Notes: generated by a model not told the origin, from the letters alone. Shown: positions 33,341 through 46,908, counted from the stretch's first letter. The stretch: DNA of 64,000 bases from Larimichthys crocea (GCF_000972845.2 NC_040022.1:13441711-13505710); one strand, 5' to 3'. Program-made: numbers and translations.

Positions 33341-34640
33341 GCACCATCTTAGTCTCCATCCAATTTCTGAACTTTGACAAGAAATACAACAGTTTATTCA
33401 TCATATTTTTTTCATGTTCACACTGTTGTGTTCAGGATATTGAGTTGACTCCAGGGCTACAGCCTTGAATCCTACGCAAACACTCTGCATAGATTTATTT
33501 CAAGTGATCTTCAACAAAGTGAAGTGTAAACAATATAATCAGAACATGATGAGAAACAAAAAGAAAAAACTATTCACAAATATTAAACAATTTCCAGAAA
33601 ATTCTGAGCCATATGTAGTAACTTACATTTAATTTATGATAATTTAATGACCAAACTATTCCGAGAATATGCTGCACATCAATAAGTACCGATGTTTTAT
33701 CTGTGATCTGATTGGTCCGTGGTCAGGCTATTGACACATTTTAATATGTCACTGAAGTGAATCTGCTCCATGCAGCATAAACAGAACATTCTCATATACA
33801 GACAGAAAAAGGAGATTGTACAGATGAGAAACATTGTAAAGAGCTGCCCTCTGCCTTTATTTTATGCCGTCTTGGTTAAATACCAGTTTTCCATGAACTC
33901 CTTCATCATCTGTCTCTATCAAAACTGTTCTGTGAGACTACACAAATACATATACAGAAGAGCTCAGAGGTCAGGGACCAACATGGACACGGTATGAGTT
34001 CACAGGGGTGAATTTATTGACTTGTGTCAGGATTAAAGCCTTGACCTTGCATTTATTTGATGCAGTTTTCTCTTCAGACAGGAAGAGACAGAGTACAGAA
34101 AGATAGCAGAGGGCACAGAGATCAGATCAGAGAGGATAAGAAAGAAGAATACACATGACCTACTGGAACCAGGACAGACTTAACACAGATAATATCATCA
34201 CTCACCTCCGTTAACAGCAGTTAAAGAATTAGTATTAAAACAGATCATTTTTTATCCTCCTCAAGAGTGCTACGGTGACAAATTGCTCCCTGACAGAGGA
34301 CTGTTAACATGCTGAGCGAGTGTTACACAGATACTTTCATCTCGCCTGATCTGTTCTGCTCTGCATGATACTCCAGTTATGCTCTGATTTATTCTCTTTC
34401 TGGAGCAAAATAAACCATTAACAGGAAGGTCTGAACCCCTGAAAACTGCTAAAATGTCCAACAAACACATTAAAAGTGATTGAGCAAATGGCTACTAACC
34501 AACCTACTCACTCATCTGAAGTCACAGTGGAAAGCAGCATAAATAACTTAGAAGGCAGGGCTGTCAAAGGCTGCAGAAACAGAGAAGTTACAAACATTAG
34601 CCTGATGAGAAACAGAGAGAGACATCTGGAGCTAAATGAA
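33341..34640. other. No feature recognised
   Basis: Unannotated; short frames only. Confidence 0.4.
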
Positions 34641-34797
34641 GCTCAACGTTAAGTCATTTGATGCATTTTCTGCAACTGATGAGAGCTTGGACATTGAAGA
34701 TGTTGCTCAACTAACCATATTCATTTGTGGTGTTGATGAAACTTACAGCAAGACAGACACAACAGATGCAGTGAATGACATTTTCAATTTTCACCTT
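34641..34797 (+). pseudogene. hAT transposase catalytic-region fragment
   Basis: The translation contains SFDAFSATDESLDIEDVAQ and LTIFICGVDE, the DES(T/L)D...AQL.IFI.GVD signature around the first catalytic Asp of GTF2IRD2/FAM200-type hAT transposases. It ends in a stop at about 34797. No flanking parts were found. Confidence 0.7.
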
Positions 34798-36654
34798 TGA
34801 ATTTGGTTCTGGGGGAGAGCTAGTCACCTTATGTGTTTTCAAAAACATCATGAACCGTTCTTCTACAATGACTGCATGTGAGACCAGACCAGTGATGAAT
34901 TGTAATATTGAGGGTTCTTGCTTCCCTGGTTACTAATTTGCTCACTCACTTTGGTGATAATGCTTTACCGTGTTTCTTGGGGTTTTCACAGAGTGCTTCA
35001 AGCTGTCTTTGTCCAAAAGTTTTGGACAGCCACTTATTATTTTTCCTCAACTATCTTGAGTACAGTGAAGAAAAGTTGCAAGGATTCAGCGTCATCTCTT
35101 CTGAACATCTCTTCTCGTCCTGAACCACTGTGGCAGAACAAAGTCAAGACAACTAGATGGACCAGAATGCAAAGACTGCTGGATGGACTTTTTTCTTTCT
35201 TTCTTGCCTGCAATTAGGCAATAGGTAGTTTGTCCATACAGTGGTTTGGGTCACTTGTGGGCAATATGGGCCTTGTGTCTACGGCACTGGTAGACACTGG
35301 GCTCATGAGGCAGCAAGATAATTTTCAGAAATAAAATAAAATTTAAGAACTTTTGTAAATGGCATATTTTAGCCACAATTGTAACAACACATAAAAAAGT
35401 AGTAACATTTAAAATAAAAGCCTTTCAATTTTCTTTGCCCCTTCTGACTCCTGATGTGATTATGACATTAGCAGCAACAACAACATTAGCTAATGGGGTC
35501 GCGGGCTGAAAAGTTTGGGAATCCCCTGGTCCAGGGAACAAACCACACCCAGGTTCCCTGGTCGTCAGGCTCAGCCTGACTGGTGGAAGTCAGTTTCCTG
35601 GTATTGTAACAGGGAGGCACGACATAGGGTTTAGTTCTGACAGCGAAAGTCTTTTTTTGTCTTCATATTGCTGCTATCCAGCAGTTGAAGGCTAAGGCAG
35701 GAGGCGACAGGCACATCTTGATATGTAGTCGCAGCAAAGACACTTCACAACAACCATTCTAACACCACCTCACATTTTGTTATGTTATGCTATGTTGTCG
35801 GTTCTGCTCCAAGACACACTCTAAAGCCACATCTTTTCTCTCGATGCCATGTCACTCTTTACAGAATATGGAGGTAATGGTATATATTATTGATAACTAT
35901 GTTTTGATTCTGTGTCACCTGAAAATAAGAATCGTTATGTTCTGATGGACCCTCTGAAGTTAAAAAGAGAATAGCCCAACAGCTTCAGGCTTTAGGATTA
36001 AAGTTTGAAACATAAAAAATATATGTGTTATATAAAAGCAAAAACAAAAAAATCTAACTTTTATCAGCTTAAAGTCACCAGGAGAAAAAATCATTTTCAG
36101 TCTTCTTAAATGGGTCCTAATATAATCAGAACATCTAGACAGCTTAGCACCAATGTAAAGTGATGCCAGGTCATAATAATCATACTTATAATCACAGTGA
36201 AATTGTTTTTTTGAAAAAAAACCTTTGGCCTATCATTCTTGGAGGATATTATCATATTGTAGGATAATTTTCTTCTCTGTTGTCTTTTCGAGGATCCAAT
36301 TATGTCTAATGCCCTGTAAAAATGGGGTATGGATTATTTAGTTTAATACTTCAGAGGCCAGATTTCATCTCATCTCATTATCTGATACATAGATCTTTGT
36401 GCTAATTGACATTTTGACGACTTGTCAAACACAGATTTGACAAATAACATTATTGACAGATGAAGACATAGCTTATCAGTACATGTAGGATTTAAGCTAC
36501 ATTATAATGTGTTCATGGGAACATGCTCACATTGACAAGGCTAAATTTAAATTTAGCATTTTAGCATGCTAACATTTGCTAATCTGACACAAAGTACAGC
36601 TAAGGCTGATAGAAATGTCATGACTTCTGCAGGGATTTTGTCACAAAGCAAAGT
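34798..36654. other. No gene; possible hAT terminus near 35.5 kb
   Basis: GGGTCGCGGGCTGAAAAGT followed by TTGGGAATCCCCTG (about 35497-35530) resembles a hAT right end, but no matching left end with 8-bp TSD was found. The rest is unannotated. Confidence 0.35.
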
Positions 36655-36885
36655 AGTGTCCATCCATTATCTGTATCTGCTTCTCCTCATCAGGATCACG
36701 GTGGGGCTGGAGCCTATCCCAGCTGACAACCATTCACATTTACATTCATACCTACGGCCAATTTAGAGTCACCAATCAGCCTAATGCGTGTCTTTGGACT
36801 GTGGGAAGAAGCCGGAGTACTTGGAGAGAACCCACACAGACCACTAACCAGAAACCACTGGCCCACCGTGCCAGCCCAAAACTAG
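36655..36885 (+). repeat. Common teleost dispersed repeat, second copy
   Basis: TCCATCCATTATCTGTATCT, GGCTGGAGCCTATCCCAGCTG and CAATTTAGAGTCACCAATC followed by TTTGGACTGTGGGA are landmarks of an abundant fish repeat. 15485-15606 is the same family in reverse. Confidence 0.75.
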
Positions 36886-37052
36886 CATACTAAGAAAAAT
36901 TTGATGGTGCCATATGAAAAGTTCAGTGATCACCACTACAATTCCAACTCATCCTGAGGACATGAATGTGCGTGGTTTCATGGCAGATTTTTCCCTCAAA
37001 ATCATTAAAGTCAGACTCAACTTCTGCAAGCCATTAATAGTCATGCAAAAAC

Positions 37053-37430
37053 GTGTCATTCCATATAGTTGATGTTGAAATATTTTACAGGATAAGTAAA
37101 AGTGCTGGTAGCACTACAGGAAATCCAGGGGAGGGCGTGGAGGGCCCTCGACCGACCAACTTTATTGCGCAACTCCTAAAGGACATATTGAAGCTGGATG
37201 AGATGTCACACCTTGACCGAGCCCACCGCACCCTCCGCGCAAAACCTAAGGATGGAGAGGTGCCCCGTCCTTTCATCATCAGGATCCATTACTTCCATGT
37301 CCGTAATGAAATTAAAGATAACCCTGCCAGGCGGATCAACGCACATATTTGATGACCCGGACTCTGCCATGGACTTTGTCAATGCGAATATTAAGAAGTC
37401 TATTGCCCCAGACGATGTGGTGTAAGTAGG
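37053..37430 (+). pseudogene. L1-type ORF1 C-terminal remnant
   Basis: In two overlapping frames the translation shows LLKDILKLDEMSHLDRAHRT, LRAKPKDGEVPRPFIIRIHY and, after a frame change near 37300, LPGGSTHIFDDPDSAMDFV. These correspond to the RNA-binding RRM/C-terminal part of L1-type ORF1 proteins. Confidence 0.75.
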
Positions 37431-37473
37431 GTATAGCGCCACTTTCGTTTTATTCATTTTTGCTTAATTGTTC

Positions 37474-37477
<4 letters not shown>

Positions 37478-37541
<64 letters not shown>

Positions 37542-37573
37542 TATTTGTTTTGTTTGTTTGTTTGTTTGTTTTT
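37478..37573. repeat. (TTA)n and (TTTG)n microsatellites
   Basis: About twenty TTA units (37478-37540) are followed by a short TTTG run (37546-37573). They lie between the ORF1 and ORF2 remnants of the LINE. Confidence 0.95.
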
Positions 37574-37979
37574 GGTATCAACAAGGACACAATATACATT
37601 CTATATAATGTTTTCCTTTCAAATATTGACGCTCTTTAGTATAAGCGTAGAACCCAGTGGTATGTCACATACCTCTGACGGAGCCTTAGTTTAGGTTTAG
37701 TAGAGAGTTTAAGTAGAAGATGGGTCTAGTGCGCATCTCGTTTGGGGAGACGCTTATGCAAAGGGAGGTGGGGAATGTGGGAGGGGTTGTTCTCTTGTTC
37801 CTGCTTACTTGTTTTGTTCTGTTGTTATGTAATGTTTATGTCTTTAGGTCACCATACTTTAACCTATGTAATGGCTGTTCATTTATTACTGATTACACCT
37901 GTACACACATTTTCTTTGAGATCAGTATGTGCTATGGCTTAGAATAGCCAGCTCTGTCAGTCCGGGAGGGGATTAAAAT

Positions 37980-38640
37980 TTATAAATTGGAACTGTAGAG
38001 GTCTCAATCATCAGATTAAGCGTAGTAAAGTACTCCATCATCTTCAACACTTAGGAGGGGATATTGTCTATCTCCAGGAGACTCATTTAAATGTAGATCA
38101 TGCTAAATTGCGTAGGAGGTGGGTTGGTCAAATGTATCATTCATCTTTCCAGGGTAAATGTAGAGGTGTTGCAATCTTGATTCGAAATTAAATCAATTTT
38201 ACTTGTTCTAAAATAGTCTCTGGTGCTAATGGAAGATATTTAATTGTTACTGGTCAGTTAGGCAATACTCCCGCTCGTTAATATTTATGGTCCTAATTGG
38301 GACAATGAGGCTTTTTTCCAGTTAGTATTCTCTAAATTAACCAACATGCCCTTGTATTTCCCCATACTTGGAGGTGACTTTAACTGTTGGATCAACCCAA
38401 CATTAGATCGTTCCTCTACCAGAAATGTAGCAGCTTCAAAATCAGCCAAAGTCATTCAATCCTTTATGGATGAATTTTCCATATCAGATCCCTGGCAACC
38501 TTTTAATCCCTCGGGAAGAGCTTATTCCTTTTTTTCCAATGTGCATCATACCTTTACATAGATTGACTACTTTCTGTAGTACATTCCTGCTTTTATGATA
38601 CTATTGTAATCTCAGATCATGCTCCTGTTATTTTGGCTAT
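37980..38640 (+). pseudogene. L1-type ORF2 endonuclease domain, broken
   Basis: The motifs INWNCRGLNHQIK, IVYLQETHLNVD, LGGDFNCWINPTLDRS and, further on, VISDHAPVI-type sequence mark an APE-like endonuclease. In-frame stops occur at about 38188 and after HHTFT (38559-38561), and the frame shifts near 38280. Confidence 0.8.
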
Positions 38641-38903
38641 TCGATTTGAGGATTACAATGTTGCACGTCCTCCTTGGCGTCTTAACACACAGTTGCTATC
38701 CAATGAAAACTGTGAGTTTTATCTCGCAACAAATAGACTACTTTCTATCGTTAAATAAAACTCCTGATGTCTCCATGTTCGTGATTTGGGAGGCTCTGAA
38801 GGCCTATTTGCGAGGGGAAATGATCTCATTTTCAAGCTATTAAAGCAAGCTTAGGAAGAGAAAAATGTCGGAAGTGAAGCAATGAATAGCTTAGCTTGAC
38901 AAT

Positions 38904-40364
38904 GTGTATGGTACTTCGCCATCTTCTGATATTTTTAAAGAGCAGCTTTCATTGAAAGCAGAATACGACGTTCTCGCTTCTGCTCAGGTTGAAGACCTCC
39001 TGCTGAAATCCAGATCCACGTACTATGAGCATGGGGATAAAGCAAGCCGACTACTTGCTCACTATTTACGTCAGACAGCGTCCTCTCACCAAATTCCACA
39101 AATTAGGACCTCATCAGGTGTTACAACAGATCCCAATTTAATTAACGAACACTTCAGACAATTCTATATGTCTTTATATTCTTCTGAACATTCGATCGAC
39201 TACTCTGCCTTCGACCACTTCTTTAGCTCTCTTAACATTCCTAAAGTAGACCCTGAGTCTGTTAAGACTTTGGATGGACCAGTCACTATCGTTTAACTTA
39301 GGCAGGCAGCTTTTTCTATGCAAACAGGGAAATGTCCAGGTCCGGATGGATTTCCAATAGAATTTTATAGAAAATTCTTTGATAAATTAGCTCCACCGAC
39401 TCTCATGCAGGCTACAATCTCACTTATTTTGAAGAATACTGGCCGCAAGTTATCGACCCATAAGTTTGTTATCTGTGGACCTAAAACTCTTGTCTAAACT
39501 ACTTGCCATGCGTCATAAATCAGTTCTTCCCTCCATCATCTCACCGAACCAGACTGGGTTTATCCATGGTAGATATTCTTTTTCTAATCTCAGACGGCTT
39601 CTTAAGATCCTGTACAATCCCTCTTCGTCATACACGCCAGATGTCTTAATTTCGCTGGATGCAGAGAAGGCCTTCGACCGGGTGGAGTGGGATTATCTTT
39701 TCTATACTTTACAGAAGTTTGATTTTGGGTGAGACTGTTATACACTTCACCCACGGCATCTATTAGAACCAATAACATCCTCTCAGAACATTTTCCTCTC
39801 CACCACTCCACCCGGCAAGGCTGCCCTCTGAGTCCCCTCCTGTTCGCTATTGCCATTGAACCTCTTGCTGTGGCCCTTCGGTCACACCAACGTATCAGGG
39901 GTGTACTCAGGTATGGTGTTGAGCATACTGTCTCACTGTACACAGATGATCTTTTGGTGTACATTTCGGACCCCTCGATCTCAATCCCAGCTGCTTTAGA
40001 CAGGCTAACCTGTTTTGGCCGTGTGTCTGGCTATAAACTTAATTTGTCCAAAAGTGAGATTTTGCCCTTGAATCTAGCGGCAAGAAATTTCCCACTGCAC
40101 AACTTTCCATTCAAAGTTGCTTCGGATAGTTTCGTATACTTGGGTATTCAGGGCACAGCTCAGTTCAAGGATTTATTTAAATCTAACTTTCTTCCACTGG
40201 TTGTTAAGATGCAAGATGACTTTGAGCGCTGGACTTTATTAAATTTATCTCTCGCAGCCCGCATCAATTCTATCAAAATGAACACCCTCCCAAAGTTTTT
40301 CTACTTATTCCAATGTCTACCTATCTTTGTTCCACAGTCTTTTTTTCCAAGATTGATAAATTAA
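38904..40364 (+). pseudogene. L1-type reverse transcriptase, broken
   Basis: 38904-39296 is the linker (KSRSTYYEHGDKASRLLAHY). The RT follows with GKCPGPDGFPIEFYRKFF, NQTGFIHGRYSFSNLRRLL, SLDAEKAFDRVEWDYLF, TRQGCPLSPLLFAIAIEPLA and SLYTDDLLVYI. The active-site box reads YTDD where YADD is usual. Stops or frameshifts occur at 39294-39296, near 39470 and near 39730. Confidence 0.85.
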
Positions 40365-40370
40365 TATCCG

Positions 40371-41656
40371 AATTTATCTGGAGCAAGAAGACCCCGAGAC
40401 TACGCAGACCCTTGCTTCAGAGACTAAAATCTCAGGGGGGTCTGGCATTGCCAAATTTTTGATTTTATTACTGGGCCTGTAACCTAAGAGCAATCCAGTT
40501 CTGGCTTCATTTCGAGGGCTCCTGTTTCTTCCCCAACATGGATAGTTATGGAATCCATGTCTGCCAAACCAGTCTTTCTGTCTGCACTTGTTCATGCTCC
40601 TGTAAATCACCCCATTTCACTAACGTATCAGGGGTGTACTCAAAGAGTATAATAGTTAAATCCACTGTGAGGGTATGGAGACAATTCAGGCGATATTTCA
40701 GCCTTCAGGCTCCTTCTCGACTGGCCGCACTAGCACCAAATCTGTTATTTCACCCTTCAATGATTGATGGAGCGTTCTCTTCCTGGCAGGTGCGGGTTAT
40801 CAAAACAATCAAGGACTTGTATAACAACAACATATTTTCATCTTTTCAGCAGCTTTCAGACGAGCTGGCCCTTCCTAAAAATAATTTTTTCAGATATTTA
40901 CAGATCCGTAGCTTTGTTAGGAATGTTTACCCTAGCTTTCCTAATTTACCAGAACCTACTGGCCTGGACCCATTCTTGACCCCGCTGTCTGCTACGAAGG
41001 GCATGATCTCTGTGTTATATAATCTCATTCACTCTGTAAATCCAGCCTCACTTCGTACTATTAGGACGCTATGGGAGAACGATTTACAGTGTGAACTCAC
41101 AGATGATGTTTGGGATGAGTGTCTGCGGCTGGTCCATTCCTCCTCCATATCTGCTAGGCACGGGTTGCTACAGTGTAAGATTCTTCACCGTTGTCATTTA
41201 ACTAAGGTCAGACTGTCGAAAATATATAGTGATGTTGATCCCATTTGTGACAGATGCCGCCAGTACCCGGCTACTCATTTCCATATGTTTTGGGCATGCC
41301 CTTCCCTGAATACCTTTTGGTTAGAGATTTTTAATACTATTTCACAGGTCACCTCTGTTTCTTTCACACCATCAGCGGTTACTGCCCTATTTGGAGTTGC
41401 CCTCATCCCTGCTATACCAAATTATAAGAAGAACCTGGTGGCCTTTGTGACCCTCTTAGCTAGATGTCTCGTTCTTATAAAGTGGAAATCCCCGACTCCA
41501 CCAACCTGTCAAATGTGGATGAAGGACATTTTTCACTTTATCAATATGGAGAAAATTCGCTGCACACTGAGAGGATCGTCGGCTTCTTTCAGGAGAACAT
41601 GGGGACCATTTTTTGAATATGCGAATAAATTGACTTTTCATAACATCCCGAACTGA
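40371..41656 (+). pseudogene. L1-type ORF2 C-terminal domain
   Basis: From 40538 a 372-codon frame stays open. The CDRCRQYPATHFHMFWACP motif near codons 235-253 is the Cys-His knuckle typical of this LINE group. Upstream, SGGLALPNF followed by an in-frame TGA and a frame change precede it. It stops at 41654-41656. Confidence 0.8.
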
Positions 41657-42032
41657 CAAACAATCTCTTGTACATTGTCTGATCTGTTTTTAATGTCATG
41701 CTTCATACAGTTGTGTGTGATTGTTCTCTATAATGTGCCTTTAACAACGGCCATCTATGTAGCTGTCTAACTCTTCATTCTGTATAGGTGACCTGCCTTT
41801 TTTTTTTTTATTTGCTTGTTTTTTTTATTATTGTTTGTTTATATATTTATACACAAGTGTCTTGTACATTATTTGTTTTTATCTGGGTTTAGTGATAATG
41901 ATAATGAGAAACTTGATACTTGCTTTCTTATAGCTGTCATTTATGAGTTTGAAAATTCAATAAACAAAGTTGAAAAAAAAGAAAAAAAAAGAACAGCTTT
42001 GTATTGATTTTCAGTGACTCTAACATCTAAGG

Positions 42033-42538
42033 CACAGGTCACTAATAGGTGGACCGCGGTCCAAGTTTTATTCAGTTGTGGTGGAGATTACATTTTGACC
42101 GGCGACTCTTTTTTCTGACAGTGTTTCTACACTGCTACTCAGTGAAAGGGACATCCATCCTCATCCTCTGATTGGCCAGTACTTGTTGCCTTTGTGGGTT
42201 TGGTTGGCTTTAGGCATTAGGACTAAGATTGGTCAAGGTGAGGGCAAGAATGTCAGCCAATCACAGGCAGGGTAGGGCGGGCCTTCACTGATTGCAGCCA
42301 ATAATTTTTTTTAAGATATATTTTTTGGCCTTTTCAAGTTTTATTGTATAGAGACAGCTGAAGAGTTACAGAAATGTGGGGAAAGAGAGAGAGATGGGGA
42401 ATGACATGAAGCAAAGGGCCACAGGTCCAATTCGAACCCTGGGCTGCGGCAAGGACTAAGCCTTTGTACATGGGGCGGATGCTGTACCAACCAGTTTTCT
42501 CTATTCAGACCTCCTGAAGTCATAATTGACTACCCCTG
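42033..42538 (+). mobile_element. Non-autonomous hAT element X, perfect 8-bp TSD
   Basis: The 506-bp element begins CACAGGTCACTAATAGG and ends GACTACCCCTG. ATCTAAGG flanks it at 42025-42032 and 42539-42546. A related element lies in reverse at 44192-44974. Confidence 0.9.
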
Positions 42539-42546
42539 ATCTAAGG

Positions 42547-44183
42547 GTACAATCAAACCCAAACCATGGCAGTAAACAGCATAACAGAGTCCAGGATCTC
42601 CTTACTATAGGGCTCCAGTGTAGAGGCCTGTACCGTTCAATAGGTATAATGCACACATGTATACATGTGGACTCATCTAACCAGATCACTGATTTTTACA
42701 TCTCCTCTGTAGACCAGCGGAGCAGCCCTGCTGTCGTATCCTCTTCATTTGACTGTGAACGGATTGTTGTGATCACACCAGTGACAATTTCAGTCAACTC
42801 AGGAAGAGTTGCTCTTCTGTTTTTCCTCACATCAAGCTCTGTTTACTTCAGTGTTTGCCAAAAATCTAAATGCAGATGTCACCTTTGTTTACTGAAATAC
42901 AAGCCAGTTGACCTGTCTTTGGCAGTGAAGCTTCTGCTATCCATGCCTCAACAATGAACCCTGTTTCAGAGTCACTTAGATCTTCTCCTCTTGCCATCTT
43001 GATACAAAATAACAATCAACTGGGCCTGCTCTGCATTTGTATACACTCCACAGAGCACTGTTGGATGGTAATTGCTTAATTGTACCATGCAATGGATCCA
43101 TGTGAAAGTTTCCACATCCCTAATGTTTCTCCACTCATTTATTCAGCTTTTGTCTTTAATTTGTCACCCGTCTGGTATGTGTGTCAAGCTGTGGAAATAT
43201 CAGGAAGATTTCTCAAACTTTTCTGCCCCTCAGATCTTATGCTCAGCTGACTCCACCAGGAGGATCTTCGTTCTTCGCCTCATTTGACAGCACTTCCATC
43301 ACACTGCACTCATCCAAATGCCAACATTTGCTCAAAGCTGTCACAGCCACTGAGGAAAGGCAAGAGAGACTTTGCAGTGTGGAGTCAGAAATATTGAAAA
43401 ATGTCCCCACACTTAAATTCAAGTCCTGCAAAATATCTGCTCTCATTACAAGAATCTTCCTCATTTGATGATTTGTTTTGTGACCTCTGAACCTTTGTCT
43501 CCTCATTGTTGGCTAACATTGCTGTGCTGTTTGCTGTTTGGACGAAAGCAAATATGCCTGAAATGTAAAAAAAAACATCAATGATCAATGATATTGTCCA
43601 GTAGGCTTTAGAGGCTGCTGATTGGTTTCACACAGCAGCAGGTGCACCAATAGAATGAAGAGGTGGCCATCTGTCACAGTCAGAACAAAATCTGCCTGTC
43701 GAAATATAATAGCTTGATGTGGCCAAAAGTGTCATTAATCTCTGTGTGAAAAAGACAGACTGTACCTGCAGCACATCTGTTCCTTCCATAATAAACACAT
43801 CATCATGTCTATTTGTATTATTTCTCTCAGTCATGTGACACCTTGTCAATGCAATATAGCTATAATCAGTGCAAGAGCAGCAGTCATCAGATTTAAGGTA
43901 TTTAAAATAAACCTGTTAAATATTTCGCACATAATGCATAGTTTAGGTACTGTGTGTCATGAATAATTCCTGTCTCCTTAAAATGACTCCGCAGTAAGCA
44001 GAGATTTCCTATTTTATAAATACACATCCTTAATCCTTTGTGTCACTTTGCATCTCTCATATCCACACTGAAAGAGCTACCCGAGGAAGAGACACAAGGA
44101 GGGAGGAAAGTGATCCACATCCACTTCACACACTATAATGCCAGCAGCTATGCCCTTGCCATAACCATTTTGTTTGAATGTTT
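42547..44183. other. Sequence between the two inverted hAT elements
   Basis: No recognisable gene. Frames of up to about 140 codons (for example ending at 42957) lack identifiable domains. Confidence 0.4.
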
Positions 44184-44191
44184 GCATACAG

Positions 44192-44974
44192 CAGGGGTAG
44201 TCAATTCTGATTTTAGGAGGTCCGGATAAAGAAAATATCCTCATGTTCAGGTCTGCAGCATCATCATGTTTAAGTTGCATTATAATTTAGTTCTACATTA
44301 CAATTATTTTATATATATCGAAGCAGCATTGTCATTGTATCAACATCTGCAACATCTGTGTGAAGTCAACGACTCAAATCAAACAAAGAAAGCTATAATT
44401 CAACGTCATGGCAACAATATTTATTTTCAGTGACACTCTGCACTCTGAGCTACATACAATAATAAATAATACATCAAATAAATAAGAACAAATAAAGAAG
44501 AAAAGTCATATCATAATATAAATAATAATAATAATAATACGTTATTGACTGACTTGGCTGCAATCTTCTGGATTAAAAGTCAGTTTTCGGTGTCAACCTT
44601 CCTCCGTTTAGCACACGCCATGGCACACTGACTCACAGTTTGACCTCTTTTCTCTCTCTTGTCTCCTCACTCCTTTATATTTTTCTCTCCGTCACTTTCA
44701 CTGCGGCCCACCCTACCCTGCTTGTGATTGGCTGACCAATCTCAGTCCTCATGCCTAAACCCAACCAACTCACAAAGGTAACGAGTACTGGCCACTGGTA
44801 GGATGTCCCTTTCGCTGAGTAGTGGTGTAAAAACACTGTCAGAAAAAAGTCGCTAGTCAAAATGTCCAACAAAACTGAATAAAACTCAATGATATGTCGT
44901 TTCCGGCTCTGGGTCCAGACAGGACATAGAATGGGTCCTGACCTGGACTGCGGTCCTCCTATTAGTGACCTCAG
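44192..44974 (-). mobile_element. Non-autonomous hAT element Y, inverted relative of X
   Basis: The element begins CAGGGGTAGTCAATTCTGA and its other end carries CCTCCTATTAGTGACCT, the reverse complement of the start of element X. Flanks GCATACAG (44184-44191) and GCATAGAG (44975-44982) are an 8-bp TSD with one mismatch. It is 783 bp long, so it retains interior sequence lost from X. Confidence 0.8.
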
Positions 44975-44982
44975 GCATAGAG

Positions 44983-46908
44983 GGTTCATCATATTTATCC
45001 TTTGAACCCAGCTGATGTTGTATACATGTTATTTTTCACAATTCAGTCAAATGTGATCACACACAAACAGCTCAGGGTTAGAGGTCAGCCCAAACCACTC
45101 AGTGGGGAGTAATGTCAGCGAGTATCAAAGCATTCTTCCTTCTGTACTGAAATGGGGAAAAGTTTCCCCCGTCCAGGGACCAAGCATGCGCTGCGTAAAT
45201 TTGATGACATTCTGCTAATTAGATTTTAATATTTCATGTATGCAGATATTGATTCTCTGGAGACAGTGAATATCTGACAATCTCCAGGCGGTGCTGCTGA
45301 AGAAAATGCTGACATGCATGTCAGCATTGCACATGCAGGACCATCAGACAGGCAGCTCCATCCATCTCCTACCTAGCCTGACTGTTACAGAGATGTGTGA
45401 GAACAGGTATGTCACAGGGGACATCAGCTTGTCTTCTCACATCACGTCACAGATGTTTTGTTCAGTTAGTCCCACAACACCCTGATAAGACAGTTATTTC
45501 AAGTGTTCCCATGGTCCTCAGGTAAAAAACAAGCAGCCACTAGAGCTTCAGAGACAGGGAAACTAGTGAGGATGGGGTCAGTGTGGGACTGAAGCGGTTA
45601 CTCAATCAGCAGTTGGATTATCAGGTATTTTGGCACATGATCATCAGTACATACATTACTGTGTAGTGCACCACTGCATTTTACTCAACACATACACACA
45701 CACGTTTTTTAGTAGCTCCTCACAGACTAATGTGTAATCCACCACAGTGAACATTTTCAAGATGTGTGATAATGTAGCTACTAGCATTAACTGTCTAAAA
45801 AGGAAATATTTTTCATTAACATATATTACATTCAACCGTTCATATGAAGTTCATGGCACATGCATCCTATAGTTTACTTGTTCAGTAATTCCATAATACT
45901 AAACTAGGTTCAGATTGTTCAGTTCAGTATCTTGATTCTTTGTGCCCAACTTGCTCCTCCGTGAATTCAGTTTAGTGTAAAATGTCTTGATAACTGTTTG
46001 ATTATCACCAAGAAAGTACATGAAAGAAAATGCAGTCCTTACCTTACACAACCCCTTCAGCTGTACTTAAACATCAAAACGTTCAACATCAAAGTGAAAA
46101 CACTATTAAAAACTGATTGAATTCAGTAAAATGAATTAGTAAAATAAATATTGTTTGTAAAAGTGATCAGTTCGTTAGTTTAAACATTATAACTTGCTCA
46201 TGTACGATCACCTTCAAGATCACAGACCGAGTTAATGACATCAACTTTCGTGGTGCACCCTTCTACTACACAGCTGAAAATGGGCAGGATGTTCACCTTA
46301 CCAACATGACAACGACCCTAAACACATCCCAACTACTACTCTAATTTTGAATGAGATCATGACTCACATGTCTACTTGAGTATGTGTTTTTTCATTTGAT
46401 AAACTCTTGACTTGTCCGATGTGAGATACCTCCACCTCCTCCATGGGACCTGCACAGGATCAACAGTTACAGGTGATGGATGAATGAATATGTCATTTAA
46501 TGTTAAAGTTTTTGTTTCATGATCATTAAATAAAAAAACAAGTTTCACATTCCTCTATTTCCATTTTGAACGAACCTCCTTAAAAAGCATATATCAACTT
46601 TTATTTTCAAAACGAAATGTTGGCAGCCTTCATCCTTCACATAGGCCTTGAGAACATGCAAAGACAGATCTGTCTTTATTCAGCGACCCTGAATGAGAAT
46701 CATTTTAGCTAAAAGCTGTGATTGTAGCCATGAGGGTGTTTCTGTACACTACGTTACATGTTAGCTGTGCTGCTGCTGGAACTTTCTTCTCTGTGAGAGC
46801 AGAACAAACGTGACTAAAGGAGAGGAAGATAAAAAAAATATAGGAGATGAAAAAGATGGATGAGAGAAAAGAGGCAGAAATTGAGGCAGTGGAAATGCAA
46901 ACACTTTT
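44983..46908. other. No feature recognised
   Basis: Unannotated. 45160-45265 is compositionally different and contains GCTAATTAGATTTTAATATT, which could be a conserved non-coding element; this cannot be tested here. Confidence 0.35.

Larger units (their letters stand above)
37000..41991 (+). mobile_element. L1/Tx1-type LINE, long but dead copy
   Basis: The order is ORF1 remnant (37053-37430), endonuclease (about 37980-38600), reverse transcriptase (38900-40364) and C-terminal domain with a Cys-His motif (40371-41656). A 0.3-kb 3' UTR with AATAAA at 41959-41964 and an A-rich tail at 41970-41991 follow. Stops and frameshifts are spread over all domains. The 5' edge (about 37000) is uncertain and ORF1 lacks its N-terminal part, so the copy is probably 5'-truncated. 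No TSD was identified. Confidence 0.85.

Noticed and set aside
35240..35530. hAT element ending at TTTGGGAATCCCCTG
   Set aside because: The candidate left end CAGTGGTTTGGG and flanks do not give a convincing 8-bp duplication.
42526..42957. 143-codon open frame
   Set aside because: Starts inside a hAT terminus and has no recognisable domain; likely chance.
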